A stretch of DNA of 64,000 bases from Acidimicrobiia bacterium (GTDB lineage Bacteria > Actinomycetota > Acidimicrobiia > Spongiisociales > UBA11373): NCBI GenBank assembly GCA_040902765.1, contig JBBDWO010000029.1:1-64000 (forward strand), read 5' to 3'. The translations under genes and the position numbers were made by a program. Positions within the stretch are counted from its first letter, which is position 1. Each line of letters begins with the position of its first letter. This document shows positions 49,820 to 58,756 of the stretch, piece after piece. The notes below the pieces were generated by a model. It was given only the letters and a program-made list of their open reading frames with translations, did not search any database and was not told the origin of the DNA.

Positions 49820-52756
49820 GTGCAGGGTTCAGAGACGCGGATCGACCCGGATGCCTGGGATGCAGCCATCGCCGACACCGACGGACCCCAGCTGGTCGTC
49901 GGCGGCCCCGGCTCGGGCAAGACCGAGTTCCTGGTGCGACGCGCTCGGCATCTCATCGACGTCTCCGGAGCTCGACCCGACCATCTCCTGCTGTTGTCGT
50001 TCTCGCGTCGCGGTGCTGCCGACCTGCGAACCCGGCTCGCAACCACGCTCGACCGCTCGTTCAGTCGGATCCCAGCCCTGACCTTCCACTCCCTCGCCCT
50101 CCAGATCATCGAAGCCCACGGGGCCGAGGGAGACTGGCCGACCCCGCCAACGCCGCTCACCGGTCCGGAGCAGGTCACCCTCGTCGCCGAGGTACTGGCG
50201 GGTGAGGATCCGAAGGCCTGGCCGCAGCCCTTCCGTGGGCTCCTCGGCACTCGATCCTTCGCCGCCGATCTCGCCGACTTCTGCATGCGAGCCGCCGAAC
50301 GCCTCATCGGGCCCGACGAGATCGAGGGGTTCGCCCGGGCCGACTGGCGGGCCGTCCCCGGGTTCATGCACCGCTACCGCGACACCCTCGTCGACCGCGG
50401 CCGTATCGACTACGGCTCGTTGCAGGCGGAGGCCATCCGGCTCCTCGCCCGACCGGAGGTGCGGCAGGAGCGACGCAGGATCCCGACGCACATCCTGGTC
50501 GACGAGTACCAGGACACCACCGTCTCACAGGCGACGCTGCTCGACCACCTCGCCGGCCCGGGTGGCAACCTCACCGTCGCCGGGGATCCCTACCAGTCCG
50601 TCTACTCCTTCCGGGGCGCAGAGGTGGGCAACATCGGTGCCTTCCCCACTCGGTTCGGCAGCGCCGAACACCCGGCTCGACGGCTGGTGCTCAACACCTC
50701 GTTTCGCGTTCCCGAGGCGATCCTCTCGGCGGCGGTGCGGGTCACCGCGGGCACCGGACTCCCCGGTGCGGCCGGTCCGGTGATCCCGGCTCCCGGGGAG
50801 GGATCCGTCGAGACCTACCGCTTCGATCAGCAGTCGCACGAGGCCGAGTGGATCGCCGCCGAGATCCAGCGGGCGCATCTGGTGGGACGCATCCCCTATC
50901 GCAACATGGCGGTACTCGTCAGGTCGAAGCGCAGCCTGCTCGGAGAACTGGCGAGAGCGCTCCATCGCCGTCACATACCCCACGAACAGCCCAACGACCG
51001 CCTCGTCGGTCACCGCCTGGTGCGATGCATCGGAGATCTGGTGGAAGCGGCCACGGCCGACGGAGCCCGTCGGACCGATGCCCTGCGACGGGTGCTGCTC
51101 GGACCCCTGGTGGGATTGCCGTTGGGGCGGGTCCGCGAGATGGAGCGCACCGCCTTGCGGGGCGCGGCGTGGACCGACGTGATCGCCTCCGACGACGGCG
51201 GGAGTGAGATTGGCGAGCTCGTCACCGATCCGACCTGGGCTGCTACGGCACCCGCATCCGACGGCTTCTGGACCGTGTGGACGACGCTCGGCGTGTTCGA
51301 CCGTGTAGCGCGTGACCCGGCAGCAGTCGACGACCGAGCCGCCCTGGCATCGTTCGGGCAGGCACTGGAACGCCTCCGCGACCGCGACCCGACGTCGACG
51401 CTGCGCGACTACTTCGCCGCGGCGGACGCCGAGGACTTCGAGGCGGAGCCGCTCCTCGAGTTTCGGGCGTCGGACACCGACCAGGTCACCCTCACCACGC
51501 TCCACCAGGCCAAGGGCCAGGAGTACGACGTCGTCTTCATCGCCGACGCCCGAGAAGGCGTCCTCCCCGACCTGAGGACCAGGGACTCGATCCTCGGGAC
51601 CCGCCACCTCTCCCCCACCCACGGCGGCGACGATGGTGCCTACACCCGGTTCCGCATCCAGGAGGAGATGCGCCTCGTCTACACCGCTCTCTGTCGTGCC
51701 CGACGCCGCGCCGTCGTCACCTGCACGTCGATGGGCGTCGACATGACCGGAGGCGCCCCCAGCCGGATCCTCCCGCTCATCGCCGGCAAGCCCATGGAGG
51801 AGGCAGCCGGGGCCCCGGGGGAGCACCAGGAGCCGATCACGGCTCTGGAGGCCGAAGCATGGCTGCGCCGCATCGCGCGTGACCCGCAGAAGCCAGCGGT
51901 GGACCGGCTCGCCGCCCTCGCCGCCCTCACCCGCCCGAGTGCCTGGCGACCCCGCGATCCGGGGCACTTCGCCGGGGTGCTGGATCGTGGTCCCGACCAG
52001 GGCGTCACCGAGATACCCCTGCGAATGTCGCCGAGTCGGGCAGAGTCGTACCTGACCTGTCCCAGGCGCTACGTGCTCGAACGCGGGCTGGGCCTCGGCA
52101 ACGCCGGGTCCACCTACGCCTCACTCGGGAGTGCCATCCACGACGCCCTCGAACGCGCCGAGTCGGCCGCTCTGGCCAGAGGGGACGAGCACGGAACGGC
52201 GGAAGAGGCGCGGGCCGCCCTCGATGACGTCTTCGAGCCGGCGGACTACGGGGGAAGCCCATGGGCCGAGGCGTGGCATGCCCGGGCAGCGTGGATCATC
52301 ACCCGCCTGTACGACCTGTGGCCGGGGAAGGGGCCGGCCCTCGGCCTCGAGGTCTCCGTCGAGCGCGAGGTCGACGGGGTCCGATGGGTGGGCCGCATCG
52401 ACCGCATCGAACAGCGAACCGACGGAGTGTGGGTCATCGACTACAAGACGGGCACATCGGCACCGAACAAGGCCGATGCCGCGGTGTCGGTCCAGTTGGG
52501 CTTCTACGTGAGTGCCGTAGACGCGCCGGAGGTCGCCGGCGCTGAGATGTGGTTCCCGGCCGCCAAGCAGGTTTCGATCAAGCGCCGCCAGTTCGACCTG
52601 TCCCGCCTCCCCGATGTCGAGGAGGCGATGCGAATCGCCCAGCAGGGTATCGGCGACGAGCGGTGGGACCCGGAGCCGGGAGCCCATTGCGAACAGTGCG
52701 CCCATCGGACGCTGTGTCCGGCCTGGCCTGAGGGCGCGGAGGCATACGCCGGATGA
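49820..52756 (+). CDS. adnA: AdnA-like helicase-nuclease subunit
   Basis: A 978-aa protein with an N-terminal UvrD-like motor (Walker A GGPGSGKTEFLVRR, ILVDEYQDTTVSQ, TLHQAKGQEYDVVFI) and a C-terminal RecB-type nuclease (WVIDYKTGT) with iron-sulfur Cys at CPRRYVL and CEQCAHRTLC. In mycobacteria AdnAB resects double-strand breaks. GTG start at 49820. It overlaps adnB by four bases. Confidence 0.9.
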   Translation: MQGSETRIDPDAWDAAIADTDGPQLVVGGPGSGKTEFLVRRARHLIDVSGARPDHLLLLSFSRRGAADLRTRLATTLDRSFSRIPALTFHSLALQIIEAHGAEGDWPTPPTPLTGPEQVTLVAEVLAGEDPKAWPQPFRGLLGTRSFAADLADFCMRAAERLIGPDEIEGFARADWRAVPGFMHRYRDTLVDRGRIDYGSLQAEAIRLLARPEVRQERRRIPTHILVDEYQDTTVSQATLLDHLAGPGGNLTVAGDPYQSVYSFRGAEVGNIGAFPTRFGSAEHPARRLVLNTSFRVPEAILSAAVRVTAGTGLPGAAGPVIPAPGEGSVETYRFDQQSHEAEWIAAEIQRAHLVGRIPYRNMAVLVRSKRSLLGELARALHRRHIPHEQPNDRLVGHRLVRCIGDLVEAATADGARRTDALRRVLLGPLVGLPLGRVREMERTALRGAAWTDVIASDDGGSEIGELVTDPTWAATAPASDGFWTVWTTLGVFDRVARDPAAVDDRAALASFGQALERLRDRDPTSTLRDYFAAADAEDFEAEPLLEFRASDTDQVTLTTLHQAKGQEYDVVFIADAREGVLPDLRTRDSILGTRHLSPTHGGDDGAYTRFRIQEEMRLVYTALCRARRRAVVTCTSMGVDMTGGAPSRILPLIAGKPMEEAAGAPGEHQEPITALEAEAWLRRIARDPQKPAVDRLAALAALTRPSAWRPRDPGHFAGVLDRGPDQGVTEIPLRMSPSRAESYLTCPRRYVLERGLGLGNAGSTYASLGSAIHDALERAESAALARGDEHGTAEEARAALDDVFEPADYGGSPWAEAWHARAAWIITRLYDLWPGKGPALGLEVSVEREVDGVRWVGRIDRIEQRTDGVWVIDYKTGTSAPNKADAAVSVQLGFYVSAVDAPEVAGAEMWFPAAKQVSIKRRQFDLSRLPDVEEAMRIAQQGIGDERWDPEPGAHCEQCAHRTLCPAWPEGAEAYAG

Positions 52757-55700
52757 GACTCACCCCCGAACAGGAGCGCATCGTCGCTCACCCGCTCGAG
52801 CCGCTGCGGGTCACCGCGGGCGCCGGGACCGGCAAGACGCAGACCATGACCATGCGCCTGGTCCGCCTGGTGACGGATCACGACATCGCCCCCGAAGAGG
52901 CGCTCGGTATCACCTTTACCAACAAGGCCGCCGAAGAGCTCGCCGATCGTCTGCGCACGAACCTCCCGGATCACACCGCCGCCGGCCACGAGGTCCAGGT
53001 GCAGACGTACCACGGCTTCGCCCACGGCCTGCTGCGCGAGTTCGGACCGCTCATCGGCATCCCGCGCCAGCCCCGAATCGTGCCGCCGGGTTACGCCCGC
53101 CAGATGCTGCTCGACGCCCTCGGTGACACCCCCCACCGGGCGCTCGACCTCACCCGCTCCGCAACGATCGTCGAAGACCTGCAACGGCTGGCATCCAGCG
53201 TCGGTGACCATCTGGTCGACCTCTCCACCATCGCCGACGACGACGCAGACCCCGAGGACGACGTCCTCCTCCGGCGCAGCGACATGGTCGCCGTACTCAA
53301 GGCGTACGCGCGACGAAAGCAGGAGCTGGGCGCCGTCGACTACGCCGACATGGTGGCGCTGGCATGCCGACTCGTAGATGACGCCGCCATCGCCGAGCGC
53401 ATCCAGAACCGCTACCGCGTCGTGCTGCTCGACGAGTATCAAGACACGAACCCGGGTCAACGCGAACTGCTCCGACGGGTCTTCGGCGGCGGCTTCCCGG
53501 TCACCGCGGTCGGCGATCCGGATCAGACCATCTACGAGTGGCGCGGTGCCTCACCGGCCAACTTCGAGGACTTCCCCCACCACTTCCCGCTGGCGTCGGG
53601 GGCCCCATCACCGTCGCTCCCCCTGTCGGTCAACTGGCGTTCCGGCCCGGAGATCCTCACCGTCGCCAACGCGGTTCGGGCCGAGATCTCCCGCGCCGGC
53701 GACATCGACGAGCTACGGGCTCGGACCGATGCACCGCCGGCCACGGTACGAACCCACTGGCTTCGCACCGCCCTGGACGAGGCGGCATGGATCGCCGACG
53801 AAGCCGTTCGACTTCACGCCACGGGACGCCAGTGGAGCGACCTGGCCATCCTCTTTCGCAAGCACCGCCAGATGGCGGCGGTGCGCGACGCCCTGGTCGC
53901 CCGCGGGGTACCGGTGGAGGTCGCCTCGCTCGGAGGGCTCCTCGAAGTGCCCGAGGTCGCCGACCTCCATGCCTGGCTGCGCCTCCTGGGTCGACCCCAG
54001 GATGGGATCGCTCTGGCGAGGATCCTCACCGGGGCCTCGTTCCGCCTCGGACTCGGTGACCTCGCCCCGCTCGCACGCTGGGCGGAACGCTTGCGGCGTC
54101 GTGCCGACGAGGACGAGCCGCTCGGCTGGGCGCTGGTGGATGCCCTCGAGCACGTCGGCACCATCGAGGGACTCAGCGACGAGGCTCGCCGACGACTGGC
54201 TCGCTTCATGGGACTCCACCGGGATCTCGTGGGTGCCGCCCAGTCGACGAACCTCGCCGAGTTGTGCCGACTCATCCTCGATCGCACCGGCGCCTGGGCC
54301 GAGGTCGACGCGCTCGGCGACACGGCCCGTCTGACCGTCCGGCTCAACCTGTACCGCCTCCTCGACCTGGTCGAGTCGTGGAGCCCGCTGGAGGGTGCGC
54401 CATCGCTCACCGCCTTCCTGCAGCACCTGGACCTGCTCGCCGAGGACGGCGCCGAGGACGGGCTCGACACTGCGAACGTGAGCGGCGAGGACGCCGTGCT
54501 GCTCATCACCGTGCACCGCGCCAAGGGCCTCGAGTGGCCCGTGGTGTTCCTCCCTGCCCTCTGTGACGGCACCTTCCCCGGCAACGTGGTCACCTACGAA
54601 GACCCGCTCAGCCGTCCCGAGGTCCTCCCCTACCGGTTCCGCCTCGATCAACGCCACCTGCCAGACCTGGGCGACGACCCGGAAGAGCGCAAGGAACTGC
54701 TCCGAGAACGCCACCGGGATCAGGAGTGGCGCACCGCCTACGTGGCCGTCACCCGCGCGCGTGAGGAACTCGTCGCCAGCGGCGCCTTCTGGTACACGAC
54801 GGGACGGCCGAAGCAGCCCAGCCCGCTCTTCTCGCTCATCGACACCATCGCCGTCGCCGAGCCCGACCGGAGCGAGGATCCCGGCGAAGCGCCGACGAGC
54901 CTGATACCCGAGACCGGATGGCGGTCCGTGCCCGACCCCCTGTTCGCCGACGGGTGGCAGCGAGCCCTCGCCGAGGCGGTCGTCGACCCGGCGACCGTGG
55001 ATCGCGCCGCGGGAGACGCCGGGCTCGTTGCCGAGTTCGAACAACGGGTCGATGCGCTCCAGGCACGGCTCGACGGCCTTCCGGCTTCACCGGAACCGGA
55101 CCCTGCGTCCGATCGGCCCCGGATGTCGGTGAGTGGCGTGGTCACGTTCGCCGCCTGCCCGCAGCGCCATCACTGGGCATACGTCGATCGGCTCCCGCGA
55201 CGACCCTCGCCCGCTGCCCGACACGGCGTCGACGTCCACAAGCGCATCGAGCGCCGGCTGCGCGGCATCCAGACGTTCGACGACCTCGACGGTGTGGTCT
55301 TCTCCGCGGACGACGCCGAGGTGGCCTCGGCCCGCGGTGCGGCATCCGCATACTCGACGTTCCAGGCGTCCCGGTTCGCCTCCCTCGAACCGCTCCTCGT
55401 CGAAGCCCCCTTCAGTCTGAAGATCGGTGACACGAGGATCGAAGGCCGCATCGATGCTGTCTTCGAGACCCCGGATGGCGTGTGGGAGATCGTCGACTTC
55501 AAGAGCGGGCGCCCATCCGACGACCCGACGCGCCGCGTCCAACTCCAGGCGTACGCCCTGGCGGTGGCACGGGCCGGGCTGGTGGAGGGACGGCGCCCCG
55601 GCCCGCTCCGGGGCACATTCCTGTACCTCGGCGAGGACGAGCCGACCGAGGTGTCGGAGGATGTCGACGACGCATGGCTCGACGAAGCGGCCGCCGCCGT

Positions 55701-55830
55701 CGCCGACGTCGTCGCTCGTGCGGGTGCCGGAGAGACCGCTCCGACGCCGTCACCCGGGTGCCGCTGGTGCGACTTCAGCCGGTTCTGCCCGGCGGGAACC
55801 GCCTGGCTCGCCGACAACGCCGCCGACTGA
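52753..55830 (+). CDS. adnB: AdnB-like helicase-nuclease subunit
   Basis: A 1025-aa partner of AdnA: Walker A TAGAGTGKTQTMTMRLVR, VVLLDEYQDTNPGQ, GDPDQTIYEWRGA, TVHRAKGLEWPVVFL, and a C-terminal nuclease EIVDFKSGRP with Cys at CPQRHHW and CRWCDFSRFC. This motor has the more canonical helicase motifs, as reported for AdnB. Encoded directly after adnA as in actinobacteria. Confidence 0.92.
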   Translation: MRLTPEQERIVAHPLEPLRVTAGAGTGKTQTMTMRLVRLVTDHDIAPEEALGITFTNKAAEELADRLRTNLPDHTAAGHEVQVQTYHGFAHGLLREFGPLIGIPRQPRIVPPGYARQMLLDALGDTPHRALDLTRSATIVEDLQRLASSVGDHLVDLSTIADDDADPEDDVLLRRSDMVAVLKAYARRKQELGAVDYADMVALACRLVDDAAIAERIQNRYRVVLLDEYQDTNPGQRELLRRVFGGGFPVTAVGDPDQTIYEWRGASPANFEDFPHHFPLASGAPSPSLPLSVNWRSGPEILTVANAVRAEISRAGDIDELRARTDAPPATVRTHWLRTALDEAAWIADEAVRLHATGRQWSDLAILFRKHRQMAAVRDALVARGVPVEVASLGGLLEVPEVADLHAWLRLLGRPQDGIALARILTGASFRLGLGDLAPLARWAERLRRRADEDEPLGWALVDALEHVGTIEGLSDEARRRLARFMGLHRDLVGAAQSTNLAELCRLILDRTGAWAEVDALGDTARLTVRLNLYRLLDLVESWSPLEGAPSLTAFLQHLDLLAEDGAEDGLDTANVSGEDAVLLITVHRAKGLEWPVVFLPALCDGTFPGNVVTYEDPLSRPEVLPYRFRLDQRHLPDLGDDPEERKELLRERHRDQEWRTAYVAVTRAREELVASGAFWYTTGRPKQPSPLFSLIDTIAVAEPDRSEDPGEAPTSLIPETGWRSVPDPLFADGWQRALAEAVVDPATVDRAAGDAGLVAEFEQRVDALQARLDGLPASPEPDPASDRPRMSVSGVVTFAACPQRHHWAYVDRLPRRPSPAARHGVDVHKRIERRLRGIQTFDDLDGVVFSADDAEVASARGAASAYSTFQASRFASLEPLLVEAPFSLKIGDTRIEGRIDAVFETPDGVWEIVDFKSGRPSDDPTRRVQLQAYALAVARAGLVEGRRPGPLRGTFLYLGEDEPTEVSEDVDDAWLDEAAAAVADVVARAGAGETAPTPSPGCRWCDFSRFCPAGTAWLADNAAD

Positions 55831-55835
55831 GCCGA

Positions 55836-56291
55836 TCAGCGCACGCGGCCGTCCTCGACGTCGAGCACGAGCGTGACCGGGCCGTCGTTGATCAGCGTCA
55901 CCTCCATGGAAGCCCCGAACTCGCCGGTGGCGACCGGGATCCCGGCCGCCTCGATCCGGCTGGCGACCGCGGCGACGAGGCGCTCGGCCTCGGATGGCCC
56001 ACCGGCTCCGACGAACGACGGGCGCCGGCCCTTTCGGAGGTCGGCGACGAGCGTGAACTGGCTCACGACGAGCACTGCGCCACCGACGTCGCCCACGGCC
56101 AGATTCATCGAGCCGCCGTCGTCACGAAAGATGCGCAGGCCGACGATCTTGTCGGCCATCGTCTCCGCGTCCCGGTCCTCGTCGCCGTCGGCGACGCCGA
56201 GCAGGACGAGCAGACCGGGCCCGATCTCCCCGACGGCGCGACCCTCGACCACCACCGAGGCTCGGGCCACCCGCTGAACGACGGCTCTCAC
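55836..56291 (-). CDS. dtd: D-aminoacyl-tRNA deacylase
   Basis: A 151-aa Dtd that removes D-amino acids from tRNA. Diagnostic segments are [31 protein letters not shown] and the C-terminal [10 protein letters not shown]. It overlaps the FlgM-like gene by four bases. Confidence 0.96.
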   Translation of the reverse strand: MRAVVQRVARASVVVEGRAVGEIGPGLLVLLGVADGDEDRDAETMADKIVGLRIFRDDGGSMNLAVGDVGGAVLVVSQFTLVADLRKGRRPSFVGAGGPSEAERLVAAVASRIEAAGIPVATGEFGASMEVTLINDGPVTLVLDVEDGRVR

Positions 56292-56488
56292 CGGCCGGCG
56301 ACGGGAGTGTCCGGGCGAGGCCGACGGTGCAGGGACTTCAGGACCGCCTCGGCGACCTTGTCTGCGGGGACTCGATACTCGCCGCGACGCACCTGATCGG
56401 TGATCTCGGCGACGTAGCGGCGGCGCTCTACCACGGCTCGCCTCGTGATGGGAAGGGGTGCATGTGATATCTCCTCGTGGCCGCTCAC
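56288..56488 (-). CDS. FlgM-like small protein
   Basis: A 66-aa protein whose C-terminal half, [31 protein letters not shown], has the pattern of the FlgM sigma-28-binding helix region (I..I...G.Y.V....A..LL). No flagellar genes are in this window, so either this is an orphan anti-sigma factor or a similar-looking helical protein. The GTG start overlaps the ychF stop (GTGA). Confidence 0.5.
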   Translation of the reverse strand: MSGHEEISHAPLPITRRAVVERRRYVAEITDQVRRGEYRVPADKVAEAVLKSLHRRPRPDTPVAGR

Positions 56489-57558
56489 ACCGAGAACCTC
56501 ACGACGATCACGTCGCCTTCGTGGATCTGGTGGTCACGACCCTCGATCCGGACCTTTCCTGCTGCCTTCGCTGCGTCCCATCCTCCCACCTCCAGCACCG
56601 TCTCTATCGGCGAAATCTCGGCGCGAATGAAACCGCGCTGTAAGTCGCTATGGATTTTTCCCGCGGCCTCCGCCGCTGACGAGCCCTTCCTGACCGTCCA
56701 GGCACGGGATTCCTTCGGGCCGACGGTGAAGAACGAGACGAGGCCGAGAGCGGCGTAGGTGGCCCTGGTGACCGCGGAGAGGGCGCCGTCGCCGAGGCCG
56801 AGTGCCTCGAAGAGCTCGGCGCGCTCGCCCGGGTCCAGCCGGGATCCCTCCTCTTCGATTCGTGCGGAGAGGGTGATGACCTCGTCTCCCTCCGGTACGA
56901 CGGCGGCGACGGCAGCGCGCAGTGATTCGGCGTCCCCCTCGTCCTCTCCGACGTTCACCACCCACACCGCCGGTAGCAGCGAGAGGGGAGCCATGTCCCG
57001 AAAGGCATCCAGGTCCGACGACGACCACTCCTTCGACCGGAGCGCGGCCCCTTCGGCCAGTACTGCGGCAGCACGGGCAATGGCATCGGCAGCCGAGCGC
57101 TTCACCGCCTCGGCCGATGCCTCCTTGGACGCCCGCTCGGCGCGCCGGTCGAACACCTCGGCATCGGCGAGGGCGAGTTCCAGGAGCAGGCTCTCAGCCT
57201 GAGCAACCGGATCGGTGCCCCATCCCGCATCGGCGACACCCGGATCCTCGAAGGCGCGTAGCACGATCAGCAGTGCCTCCATCTCACGCAGCCGTCCGAT
57301 GGCCTGCCCGTTGGGTGAGCCGTCGGCGGAGTGGAGCGCCGGCAAATCGACGAGTTCGAGCACCGCGTGAGTGATCTTCTTCGAACCCTCCACCCGGGCA
57401 GCGGCCTCGAGCCGGTCGTCGGGAACCCGGGCGACACCCAGGTTCGGCTCGGTCGTCGCATACGGGTGAGGGGCGGTGACGGCTTCGAGGCCGGTGAGGG
57501 CATTGAAGACGGTCGTGCGACCGGAGTTGGGGAAACCGATGATGCCCAGGCGAGCCAT
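56485..57558 (-). CDS. ychF: YchF/OLA1-family nucleotide-binding protein
   Basis: A 357-aa YchF: N-terminal G domain ([20 protein letters not shown]), [27 protein letters not shown] as the altered base-recognition motif, and a C-terminal TGS domain ([14 protein letters not shown]...[18 protein letters not shown]). The Walker A Lys is Arg here (GRTT for GKST), which is unusual. The ATG at 57558 matches the family start. Confidence 0.9.
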   Translation of the reverse strand: MARLGIIGFPNSGRTTVFNALTGLEAVTAPHPYATTEPNLGVARVPDDRLEAAARVEGSKKITHAVLELVDLPALHSADGSPNGQAIGRLREMEALLIVLRAFEDPGVADAGWGTDPVAQAESLLLELALADAEVFDRRAERASKEASAEAVKRSAADAIARAAAVLAEGAALRSKEWSSSDLDAFRDMAPLSLLPAVWVVNVGEDEGDAESLRAAVAAVVPEGDEVITLSARIEEEGSRLDPGERAELFEALGLGDGALSAVTRATYAALGLVSFFTVGPKESRAWTVRKGSSAAEAAGKIHSDLQRGFIRAEISPIETVLEVGGWDAAKAAGKVRIEGRDHQIHEGDVIVVRFSV

Positions 57559-57619
57559 TGGACGGCGACGATACCCGCCCTGCCCCACCACCCGGACGTC
57601 GGGACCGAGACGCGACCGG

Positions 57620-58756
57620 TCAGGCGACGGCGCCGACCGACCTGAGATGCGCGATGTCGCCCTCGGAGTAGCCGAGATCGGCGAGCACGACGGCGCCGTC
57701 CGCCCCGGGTGGTCGACCCGGCACCGGAATCGTCGGCACTGAACCCCCGAACCGCGGAGCTGGTCCCGGCTGCACGATGCCGCCCAGATCCACGAACGTC
57801 CCCCGAGCCGCCAGGTGGGGGTCGGTGGCGACCTCGCCGAGAGCCAGCACGGGAACGACGCACGCATCCGTCCCGGCGAAGGTCGCCGTCCACTCGTCTC
57901 TGGTACGCGTGGAGAAAACGACCTCGAAACACTCTCGCAGGGTCGGCCACCCCGAACGGTCGTACTGATCGGGCAGGTCGTCCTCGTCCAGGCCCAGCCC
58001 AGAAAGGAGCTGCCGGTAGAACTGCGGTTCGAGCGCCCCCACCGCCACATGTCGACCATCGGCAGTGGCGTAGCACCGGTAGAATGGGGCACCGCCGTCC
58101 AAGAGGTTGTCGTCACGCTCGTCCGACCACAGACCCTCGGCGCGCATGCCGTGGATCATGGCGGTGAGCAGCGCGGCACCCTCCACCATGGCCGCGTCGA
58201 CCACATCGCCCTTGCCCGACGATCCTCTGGCGACCAGGGCGGCGAGGATGCCCGAGACCAACATCATGGCGCCACCACCAAAGTCGGCCAGGAGGTTGAG
58301 CGGGGGTGGTGGCGGACGATCGGCAGGCCCGATCGTTCCCAGTGCCCCACCGAGGGCGGCATACCCGATGTCATGACCTGCCTCGCCCGATCGGGGACCG
58401 TCCTGTCCCCAACCCGTCATCCGCCCGTAGACGAGGCGGGGATTACGGCCCAGGCAGGCGTCGGGACCGAGGCCGAGGCGCTCCATCACGCCGGGTCGCA
58501 AACCCTCTACGAGCACGTCGGAGCGCTCCACCAGCCGCAGCGCCACCTCGACCGCGTCGGGGTGCTTGAGGTCGAGACCGATCGACGCCGACCGCCCCCT
58601 GAGCAGCGGGTCCCGCGGCGCCGGCCCCCCGCAGGCCTCGGGTCGTTCGATGCGGACCACTCGCGCACCCATGTCAGCGAGCATCATCGAGGCGAACGGC
58701 CCCGGTCCGATCGAGGCGAACTCGACCACCGAGACGCCGTCCAACGGGCCGGTCAC
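57620..58756 (-). CDS. CaiB/BaiF-type CoA-transferase (AMACR-like)
   Basis: A 378-aa class III CoA-transferase family member. The segments RMTGWGQDGPRSGEAGHDIGYAALGGAL and NLLADFGGGAMMLVSGILAAL are those of alpha-methylacyl-CoA racemases. It begins PLDGVSVVEFASIGPGPFASM. Probable role is epimerising 2-methylacyl-CoA for beta-oxidation, fitting with the ETF and acyl-CoA ligase. It overlaps sbcC by four bases. Confidence 0.9.
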   Translation of the reverse strand: MTGPLDGVSVVEFASIGPGPFASMMLADMGARVVRIERPEACGGPAPRDPLLRGRSASIGLDLKHPDAVEVALRLVERSDVLVEGLRPGVMERLGLGPDACLGRNPRLVYGRMTGWGQDGPRSGEAGHDIGYAALGGALGTIGPADRPPPPPLNLLADFGGGAMMLVSGILAALVARGSSGKGDVVDAAMVEGAALLTAMIHGMRAEGLWSDERDDNLLDGGAPFYRCYATADGRHVAVGALEPQFYRQLLSGLGLDEDDLPDQYDRSGWPTLRECFEVVFSTRTRDEWTATFAGTDACVVPVLALGEVATDPHLAARGTFVDLGGIVQPGPAPRFGGSVPTIPVPGRPPGADGAVVLADLGYSEGDIAHLRSVGAVA

